Shown: positions 1 through 5,552 of the stretch, piece by piece
Layout: every line of letters starts with the position of its first letter
Position numbering within the stretch: the stretch's first letter is position 1
Assembly: GCA_018725485.1 (NCBI GenBank)
Contig: QLUP01000039.1
Coordinates: 1-8,293, forward strand
DNA length: 8,293 nucleotides
Reading direction: 5' to 3'
Source: Candidatus Lithacetigena glycinireducens
Lineage (GTDB): Bacteria > Coprothermobacterota > HKB111
The notes under the pieces: model-generated
Seen by the model: only the letters and a program-made list of their open reading frames with translations
Told to the model about the DNA's origin: nothing
The model's database searches: none
Translations under genes and position numbers: made by a program

Positions 1-1022
1 TTAAATATGTAGTTGAGGAGATCGAAGTTGGGAATATTTGGATAGATTTGTCTGATATGATGCATGTGCCAGATGCTGAAATAACAGGATTTCCTACACA
101 AAAACCAGAGGATCTCTTAGAGCGTATCATCAAAGCCTCCTCTAACGAAGGCGACCTTGTGGCTGATTTCTTCTGTGGTTCAGGGACAACTTTGGCTGTA
201 GCCGAGAAGTTAGGCAGGCGGTGGATTGGCTCTGATTTATCCAAGTTTGCTATTCATACTACTCGCAAACGGCTTTTAGACATCACGAATTGTAAACCTT
301 TTGAGGTCTTAAACCTGGGCAAATATCAGAAGGCAAAACTCAAAGAGAATGGGGTTAGTCGGTATATAGACTTCGTTTTGAAACTTTACCGTGCCGAGCC
401 TATTTCAGGCTATACAACCCTTCATGGTAAGAAAGCAGGTAGAATGGTGCATATCGGGGATGTGGATTCTATTGTGACAGAGAGAGAAATAAGGGAGACG
501 GTTAAAGAATGTGCAGGAACAGGTATAAAATCTGTGGACATATTAGGCTGGGACTTTGAAATGGGGCTTCATGATTTAGTGGATAGAATTGGTGATGAAC
601 ATTCTGTAAAAATTCGGCTGGTGCAGATTCCACGAGAAGCATTAGAGGTCAAAGACGCTGCCAGAGAAGAAATAAAGTTCTTTGACCTGAACTATCTTGA
701 GGTAGAACATAGGGTGAACGGAAAGACCCTGAATATTGCCCTGAAGGACTTTGTTATCTCTAATCCTGAATATCTCCCCGAAGAAGTAAGAGAGAAGGTT
801 AAGAAATTCACTGACTACATTGACTATTGGGCAGTGGATTTTGACTACAAGAACGACACCTTCCACAACATGTGGCAATCCTTCAGGACAAAAAAACATC
901 CAGCCCTTGAAACGAAATACTCTCATCCTTACGAAAAGACTGGGAAATATCAGGTTTTGGTTAAGGTAGTGGATATTTTCGGGAATGATACGAATAAGGT
1001 ATTTGTGCTAAAGGTAGGATAA
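1..1022 (+). CDS. mod: Type III-like DNA methyltransferase (Mod), 5'-partial
   Basis: This is the C-terminal part of an AdoMet-dependent N6-adenine/N4-cytosine DNA methyltransferase, which would protect host DNA from the Res nuclease downstream. The frame is open from base 3 without a stop, so the gene begins outside the window; the TTG at 48 is not a credible start. Counting residues from position 48, a PTQKP segment at about 16-20 is followed by the AdoMet-binding motif I DFFCGSGTT (about 40-48) and an acidic GSDL strand end (about 61-64). Motif I lies downstream of where the catalytic DPPY motif must be, which is the beta-class order used by Type III Mod proteins. DPPY and the target-recognition region are off the left edge. 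The last ~65 residues (WAVDFDY, then a GKYQVLVKVVDIFGNDT stretch) look like a PKD/Ig-like beta domain seen in methyltransferases paired with SF2-helicase nucleases, as I recall. gajA follows after 5 nt. Confident on family; specificity cannot be read. Confidence 0.9.
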   Translation, partial: KYVVEEIEVGNIWIDLSDMMHVPDAEITGFPTQKPEDLLERIIKASSNEGDLVADFFCGSGTTLAVAEKLGRRWIGSDLSKFAIHTTRKRLLDITNCKPFEVLNLGKYQKAKLKENGVSRYIDFVLKLYRAEPISGYTTLHGKKAGRMVHIGDVDSIVTEREIRETVKECAGTGIKSVDILGWDFEMGLHDLVDRIGDEHSVKIRLVQIPREALEVKDAAREEIKFFDLNYLEVEHRVNGKTLNIALKDFVISNPEYLPEEVREKVKKFTDYIDYWAVDFDYKNDTFHNMWQSFRTKKHPALETKYSHPYEKTGKYQVLVKVVDIFGNDTNKVFVLKVG

Positions 1023-1027
1023 ATTAC

Positions 1028-2860
1028 ATGTATATTCACCGAGTTCATATCAGAAATTTTCGTTGTTTGGGTAATTTTGAGATAATCCTTAATCCAGGAG
1101 TTTCTTTATTTGTCGGGGAAAATAACAGCGGTAAATCCACTCTGCTTTATGCAATTGATAAAATCCTCGGACGAAATCCAAGCCAATTTGAATTGGAAGA
1201 TTTTTATGCTCCTACTTCTGGATTCGATCCCAGGACATCCGAGCCTATCGAAATTGATATTGAATTACGGCCGTCCCCTGTGGCCGCTAATCGGTCTGTG
1301 ACTCCTTCCTTTTCAGACCAGTTTATACAAGATTTTACTGGGAAAATTGATACAGACGACAAAGGACAACTTTTTATAGGTTGTGTCAAGGCACGGTATG
1401 ATTCGGCTACTCAGCAAGTACAGCACAGGTACTATTCGATTAACGCTGCTGGAATAGAAAGCCCGTTGACTAATAGGGACAGGTATCGCCTTCGATCTTA
1501 TGTTCCTTTCTATCTTGTCAATGCCTTTCGAGATTCAGATAAGCAACTAAGTCAACGGGGAAGTTTCTGGGGTCGCCTTCTGGAAGCAATTCCTGTGGAT
1601 GCAACGCTTGCTGCAAGAGTTACCGCTTCCCTATCGTTGGTGAATGATGATCTGGTCACTAATACCCCTCGTCTTCAAGAAATCAAAGACAGATTTATGG
1701 AGCTCAAAGATGTGATTGGTCTGGCCGCCGTTCCTGGGTGTGTGCAAATTCATCCAATTCCACCAGAACCCCAGGACTTGCTTAGAAATCTCGATGTCCT
1801 TTTACAAACACGAGGTTCCTCTAATCAATTTCGCTTAAGCCAACATGGTGAAGGAATGCGTAGCTTGGCAGTGCTGACTATTTTTCGGATCTTTGTTCAG
1901 ACCCTTGTCAGAGAAGAAAATGAAAATGATGAAGCAAATCCCATACTTGCCATAGAGGAACCGGAAGCCCACTTGCATCCACATACCCAAAGAGCAGTTG
2001 TTGAGCAATTAGGTCCTCTTGCAGGCCAGGTATTTGTTACAACACATTCCCCTAAAGTGGCAGAACCGTTTGAAATCCAGCGGATTTATCTTTTCCGCAG
2101 GCCTGGACCAGAAGCCGTGCTAAGATATCTGCCAGAAAACCATCCTACCAATCCTGCTCAGTCTTTTCTGACAGAGCCTGTCAAAGTTAAACTTGACAGA
2201 TATCTCAAAAGTGGAGGAGCGGAACTCTTTTTCGCTCGGTGTATTATCTTCTTTGAAGGAGACTCTGAAAGGCTTGCACTGCCGGTATTTGCTAAGGCAC
2301 TTGGAATAAATTTAGACCAATTGGGAATTACATTACTTCCAGTTTTTGGCAAAGACTATGAACCCTATTTACGAATTCTCCACCAAACTGCCTTCAATAT
2401 CCCATGGATTATTCTTTCTGATGCAGAGGGAAATACCTTGAAGGAATTGGTTAGTAAACTTGGCAAGGCCGGCTACGTAACACAGGCTGAAGTTGGTACT
2501 TTATCTGATTCAGGTCAACTTCGGAATGATATTTTATTGCCGAACAACTGTTTCTGCTATGGCGATGGTGAAGATTTTGAGAATCTTCTACTTAAAGCTG
2601 GCTTTGTAACTGAATATCAAGAAGTTATTGAAAAATACGAACTAGGGGCATTTAAGGCATTTTTCGATCAACAGGATAAGCGTGAAAAATATGCCAGTGC
2701 ATCAATGGAGATGAAGATTCATGACTTTGTCAAGACAAGGTCAAAACCATTTTACGCTCGGATGGTTGCTGAAAAAATCGCTGGAACCCCAAATAAGATA
2801 CCAAGTGTAATTAAAGATGCATTGAAAAGAGCAAAGGAATTGGCAGAAAAGGATGATTAA
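1028..2860 (+). CDS. gajA: OLD-like ATP-dependent nuclease with TOPRIM domain, GajA-like
   Basis: A 610-residue ABC-type ATPase fused to a TOPRIM nuclease, the class 2 OLD architecture of Gabija GajA. The N-terminal IRNFRCLGNF strand leads to Walker A GENNSGKST (30-38). The ABC signature is LSQHGEGMRS (270-279), Walker B is ILAIEEPEAHLHP (306-318), and the H-loop is TTHSP (338-342). The TOPRIM part begins with FFEGDSE (408-414), then ILSDAEG (462-468), and carries a basic SKPFYARM segment (572-579) that probably supplies the conserved lysine. The usual DxD appears here as D465-A-E467. GajA of Bacillus cereus is about 578 residues, so length fits. Known GajA is a DNA nickase held off by nucleotides and released when phage activity depletes them; this role is inferred here. 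ATG 1028 has a weak upstream AGGTAGG (1013-1019). The helicase gene starts at the next base after its stop. A lone OLD protein is the alternative, made unlikely by that neighbour. Confidence 0.85.
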   Translation: MYIHRVHIRNFRCLGNFEIILNPGVSLFVGENNSGKSTLLYAIDKILGRNPSQFELEDFYAPTSGFDPRTSEPIEIDIELRPSPVAANRSVTPSFSDQFIQDFTGKIDTDDKGQLFIGCVKARYDSATQQVQHRYYSINAAGIESPLTNRDRYRLRSYVPFYLVNAFRDSDKQLSQRGSFWGRLLEAIPVDATLAARVTASLSLVNDDLVTNTPRLQEIKDRFMELKDVIGLAAVPGCVQIHPIPPEPQDLLRNLDVLLQTRGSSNQFRLSQHGEGMRSLAVLTIFRIFVQTLVREENENDEANPILAIEEPEAHLHPHTQRAVVEQLGPLAGQVFVTTHSPKVAEPFEIQRIYLFRRPGPEAVLRYLPENHPTNPAQSFLTEPVKVKLDRYLKSGGAELFFARCIIFFEGDSERLALPVFAKALGINLDQLGITLLPVFGKDYEPYLRILHQTAFNIPWIILSDAEGNTLKELVSKLGKAGYVTQAEVGTLSDSGQLRNDILLPNNCFCYGDGEDFENLLLKAGFVTEYQEVIEKYELGAFKAFFDQQDKREKYASASMEMKIHDFVKTRSKPFYARMVAEKIAGTPNKIPSVIKDALKRAKELAEKDD

Positions 2861-4801
2861 ATGGCCCAAGAAGATTTAGCAACAATCTCTGCTGGTTTAG
2901 GAATTCCACTGGAGGGTTGCCATCTTGTTCTTTCAGGACCCGGAGGGGGTAAGACAACGCTTCTTGTGAATCGCGTTGCTGCTATTCTAGAGACTTTTCC
3001 AAAAGACCGATTTAGGGTTTTGGGTCTAACTTTCACAAATAAAGCAGCCAGACAGATGGAAGAGCGCCTTGGTAAAGATTATCCTAAACTTTCAGCGATT
3101 GCAGAAGAACGCCTTTTAATGGGGACCTTTCATAGTTTTTGTGGGAAAATTCTAAAATCCTATGGCCACCATTTAAAACTTTCACCAGGTTTTCAAATCA
3201 TAGACACACCAGACTGCAAGGCACTTCTTATTGAGTTACAAGAAAAGGGGGAACTGCCAGAAGGATTGCGTCCTGACAACCTTGTCTATGTATTTTCATC
3301 GCTGAAAAGCCGGGATACCTTCGGTGTTGTAGGTAACCCAGATACAAAACTCTCGCCGGGATTAATGGAAGCATACAAGGTATATCAGCGGGCATTAGAA
3401 GAAATAGGGGGGGTCGACTTTGGAGATCTTATTCTGAAAACTACTCATTTACTTATACAACGTCCAGATATTCAGTCATTTTATCACAAGGCATTCCGTT
3501 ACATCCTGGTAGATGAGTTTCAGGATACAACTCCTGCACAATATGCTTTCCTTAAAGCACTTGTGCCACAAAACAACCCAAATGTATTTGCGGTAGCCGA
3601 TGAAGACCAGCTTATCTATGAATGGAACGAGGCTCGGTTAGAAACTTTAAATCATTTCGTTCAAGATTTTAAAGCCAAACACTATTTCAGCACATTGACC
3701 TATCGTTGTCCTTTAAGAGTGGTAAAGGCTGCTAATGCAGTAATCCAGAACAATCAATATCGTGTTCAAGGAAAACCAGAGATTTTGGCATTACCGGAAA
3801 AGAAAGACACTCCATCAATTTTTCTATTTAAGGCTGGGACATCTGATGGTGAGGCTAACTTTGTAAGTAATAAGATAATTCAATTAAAAGAACAAGGGAT
3901 ATCTCTTTCAGAAATTTGTGTGATGACTCGTCAACATTATCATTTCCTTCATATTGAAAAGGCATTGCAAGATGTAAATATTCCTTCCAAAAGAGCACGG
4001 AATGAAATTCTGTCAACAGATGAAGGCCGTGTAATCCTATCAATTTTAAGATTAGCCATCAGTCCTTTTGATAATTTAAGTCTAAGACGGATACTAACGG
4101 AATTTGCTCCATCCTACTTGGCTCAAAAAGAAGAATGGCTATCACTTGCTGAAGCAACACAGAGTCCGATAGATAGTGTGATCATCAACTTTCTCAAAAA
4201 AGACAAAACTAGCATAGAAAGTGAAGAGGATGAACTCTTAATAGGAGTTATGAGAATTCTAAGCAATGTGCGAGGGTATGCTAGTAATGTAAACAAAGCA
4301 CTTGAGATAGTATCAGAGAAAATCCCTCGACTTTTCGAAAATATTTTCCTGGAAGGGGAGAAAACTGAAGCTTTAACTGAAGTCTTTAAGATCCTGAAAC
4401 GAGTGGCAAGGGATCGTAAAATCTTGACAACTGGTTCTATCAGTGATTTGTTAGACAATCTTGGATTTATTCCTGAGCTAACCGAACCCTCCGTTACTGG
4501 CGATGCTGTATCGTTGTTAACTTGTCACCAAGCAAAAGGGTTAGAGTTCCGCATAGTATTTCTTGTCGCTCTGGAGAAAGGTTTATTTCCTGATTATCGG
4601 AGTGAAAGAGAATCTCGCAAATTGGAAGAGGAAAGGCGTCTATTTTATGTTTCAATAACTAGGACCAAAGAACGTCTTTATTTAACATATTCCTTGCAGA
4701 GACCAGATGCAAGTGGAACTCTGCGATCAAGGGAGGCTTCACGCTTTTTATTAGAAATACCAAACGACTTAGTGACGGTAGTGCCTAATGGCAACAATTG
4801 A
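2861..4801 (+). CDS. gajB: UvrD/PcrA-like superfamily 1A helicase, GajB-like
   Basis: A 646-residue SF1A helicase with a full motif set: Walker A SGPGGGKTT (25-33), Ia LTFTNKAARQM (56-66), Ic GTFHSF (88-93), II VDEFQDT (217-223), III ADEDQLIYEWNEA (246-258), IV TYRCP (280-284), V LLTCHQAKGLEF (552-563) and VI LFYVSITRTKERLYL (594-608). Typical UvrD has NYRS and HSAKG where this has TYRCP and HQAKG. The ATG directly abuts the gajA stop and has AAAAGGA (2847-2853) 7 nt upstream, so the pair is probably translationally coupled. In Gabija, GajB hydrolyses (d)NTPs and ATP on DNA ends, relieving nucleotide inhibition of GajA; that role is inferred from family and context. It is longer than B. cereus GajB (about 494 residues) and lies between that and full UvrD (about 720). 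The 3' end overlaps by 14 nt the ATG of the res-start remnant at 4788. A housekeeping UvrD is unlikely given the partner and length. Confidence 0.85.
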   Translation: MAQEDLATISAGLGIPLEGCHLVLSGPGGGKTTLLVNRVAAILETFPKDRFRVLGLTFTNKAARQMEERLGKDYPKLSAIAEERLLMGTFHSFCGKILKSYGHHLKLSPGFQIIDTPDCKALLIELQEKGELPEGLRPDNLVYVFSSLKSRDTFGVVGNPDTKLSPGLMEAYKVYQRALEEIGGVDFGDLILKTTHLLIQRPDIQSFYHKAFRYILVDEFQDTTPAQYAFLKALVPQNNPNVFAVADEDQLIYEWNEARLETLNHFVQDFKAKHYFSTLTYRCPLRVVKAANAVIQNNQYRVQGKPEILALPEKKDTPSIFLFKAGTSDGEANFVSNKIIQLKEQGISLSEICVMTRQHYHFLHIEKALQDVNIPSKRARNEILSTDEGRVILSILRLAISPFDNLSLRRILTEFAPSYLAQKEEWLSLAEATQSPIDSVIINFLKKDKTSIESEEDELLIGVMRILSNVRGYASNVNKALEIVSEKIPRLFENIFLEGEKTEALTEVFKILKRVARDRKILTTGSISDLLDNLGFIPELTEPSVTGDAVSLLTCHQAKGLEFRIVFLVALEKGLFPDYRSERESRKLEEERRLFYVSITRTKERLYLTYSLQRPDASGTLRSREASRFLLEIPNDLVTVVPNGNN

Positions 4802-4847
4802 CCTTGATATAAAGCTCAAACACGCCCTTCAGACCTGGCGTGAAAGG
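4788..4847 (+). repeat. Diverged direct repeat, copy 1 (res start)
   Basis: By hand alignment without gaps, about 50 of 60 bases match 5493-5552, and several of the differences are synonymous. No similarity extends upstream of the ATG in either copy. The two copies bracket the toxin-antitoxin module, about 705 bp apart start to start. Confidence 0.85.
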
Positions 4848-4850
4848 AGG
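4843..4850 (+). promoter_or_regulatory. Strong Shine-Dalgarno for the antitoxin gene, at the res remnant border
   Basis: AAAGGAGG lies 7 nt before ATG 4858 and is a near-perfect ribosome binding site. It decides the antitoxin start in favour of ATG 4858 over the in-frame GTG at 4840, which would lie upstream of this site. The same bases encode the E-R-R codons of the orphan res start, so the site sits at, or was created at, the join between the two sequences. Confidence 0.75.
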
Positions 4851-4857
4851 TATCAAA

Positions 4858-5082
4858 ATGGAGGCAAAAAGATTTATAAGTAAGGTTTTACCAGATGGAC
4901 ATCTGTCTTTACCAGAGGACACAGCAAAGGATGTGGGGAAGGTTTTTGAGGTAATTCTCATTCCTCTGGAAGAGGCTGAGGTTTATTCCTATGCAGAAAC
5001 TCAGGCAAAAGAGAAAGGCTTTTCAAAACTTACAGAGGAAGATATTGAAAGGATTATCCATGAATCAAGAGGTATTAGGTGA
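4858..5082 (+). CDS. AbrB/MazE-like antitoxin of a PIN-toxin module
   Basis: A 74-residue protein starting MEAKRFISKV. The N-terminal half (ISKVLPDGHLSLPEDTAKDVG, then VFEVILIPLEE) has the short beta-strand pattern with a central 'DGxLxLP' turn of AbrB/MazE-type swapped-hairpin DNA-binding domains. The C-terminal half (FSKLTEEDIERIIHESRG) is an acidic helix of the sort that wraps and blocks a PIN toxin. The expected role is to neutralise the adjacent toxin and, in complex with it, repress its own promoter. The stop overlaps the toxin start by 4 nt (GTGA), the usual coupling for antitoxin-first modules. No operator or dedicated promoter is visible in the preceding ~60 bp, which are res remnant, so it may depend on the upstream operon promoter. 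The exact antitoxin family is uncertain; the partner makes the role likely. Confidence 0.75.
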   Translation: MEAKRFISKVLPDGHLSLPEDTAKDVGKVFEVILIPLEEAEVYSYAETQAKEKGFSKLTEEDIERIIHESRGIR

Positions 5083-5489
5083 AACGAATAGTTCTGGATA
5101 CAAATGTTACTATTTCTGCTTTTTTCTGGGGAGGGTATCCAAGAGCTGTATATGATTTAGTGAAAGAAGGAAAAGTAACATTACTTTCCAGCATAGAAAT
5201 AGAGGCAGAATTCATCAGGGTTTTGTCCTACTCCAAATTCGGATTGACTCCTGCTGAAATCCTTCCCTTAGTTAACAGCCTGAGAAAGTATGTCCATTTT
5301 ATTGAAGTAAAAAGCAAAATTGATGTTGTTAAAGAAGATCCTACAGACAATATCTTTCTTGAATGTGCTCTGGAGGGAAATACTGATTATATTATTTCTG
5401 GGGATCATCATCTCCTTAATATAGGCAATTATAAAGGGATACAGATCATAAGAGCAAAAGATTTTCTAATTAAAGAAGGATTTATTTAA
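5079..5489 (+). CDS. PIN-domain toxin, putative endoribonuclease (COG1569-like)
   Basis: A 136-residue, single PIN-domain protein, the usual length for VapC-like toxins. Candidate metal-binding acidic residues are all present: D7 in the opening VLDTNV strand with N9, E42/E44 in the SIEIEAEF helix, D90 in EDPTDN, and D103 and D109 in DYIISGDHHLL. The IVLDTNV...SGD.HLL pattern is characteristic of the COG1569 'putative toxin-antitoxin component' PIN family. Such proteins are Mg2+-dependent RNases that cleave tRNA, rRNA or mRNA when the antitoxin is degraded; the target here is unknown. The start is GTG at 5079, overlapping the antitoxin stop, with AAGAGGT (5067-5073) 5 nt upstream. The intact res begins 3 nt after its stop. 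The gene looks complete and active-site competent. Confidence 0.87.
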   Translation: MKRIVLDTNVTISAFFWGGYPRAVYDLVKEGKVTLLSSIEIEAEFIRVLSYSKFGLTPAEILPLVNSLRKYVHFIEVKSKIDVVKEDPTDNIFLECALEGNTDYIISGDHHLLNIGNYKGIQIIRAKDFLIKEGFI

Positions 5490-5492
5490 TCA

Positions 5493-5552
5493 ATGGCAAT
5501 AATTGACCTTGATATAAAAATCAAACAAGCCGTCAAGACCTGGCGAGAACGA
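5493..5552 (+). repeat. Diverged direct repeat, copy 2 (start of intact res)
   Basis: Matches 4788-4847 at about 50 of 60 positions. This copy continues into the full res reading frame, whereas copy 1 loses similarity near codon 22. Confidence 0.85.

Larger units (their letters stand above)
4788..4883 (+). pseudogene. Orphan 5' end of a res gene, now a 31-codon leader ORF
   Basis: Inside the last codons of the helicase gene, in another frame, an ATG opens a 31-codon frame beginning MATIDLDIKLKHALQTWRER. Sixteen of its first 22 residues match the start of the intact Res protein at 5493 (MAIIDLDIKIKQAVKTWRER). Similarity starts exactly at the ATG and ends near codon 22 (about 4853), after which the frame reads out of register into the antitoxin gene and stops at 4881-4883. 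It therefore looks like the severed start of a res gene that once followed the helicase directly with a 14 nt overlap. If still translated, it would be a short leader peptide ending 26 nt inside the antitoxin gene. The homology is seen in the sequence; current expression is a guess. It is too short to make a functional protein of this family. Confidence 0.8.

Noticed and set aside
4424-4452. TTGACA inside the helicase gene as a possible promoter for the toxin-antitoxin module
   Set aside because: No TATAAT-like hexamer at 16-18 nt downstream; the bases are ordinary helicase codons more than 400 bp from the antitoxin.
4123-4458. 111-codon open frame on the - strand
   Set aside because: It lies wholly inside the helicase gene, has serine/leucine-rich composition typical of a reverse shadow, and shows no recognisable domain.
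4798-4812. TTGACC followed by GATATAAA, resembling -35 and -10 elements before the antitoxin
   Set aside because: The two elements are nearly adjacent rather than ~17 nt apart, and the same bases occur in the intact res start, where they are just codons for I-D-L-D-I-K.
4840-4857. GTG 4840 as start of the antitoxin, adding six residues
   Set aside because: The strong AAAGGAGG site lies downstream of this GTG and 7 nt before ATG 4858, so the ATG is the better start.
4788-5552. The two res-start copies as target-site duplications of a mobile element
   Set aside because: At about 83% identity over 60 nt and with no transposase or inverted repeats between them, they do not look like a transposition footprint.
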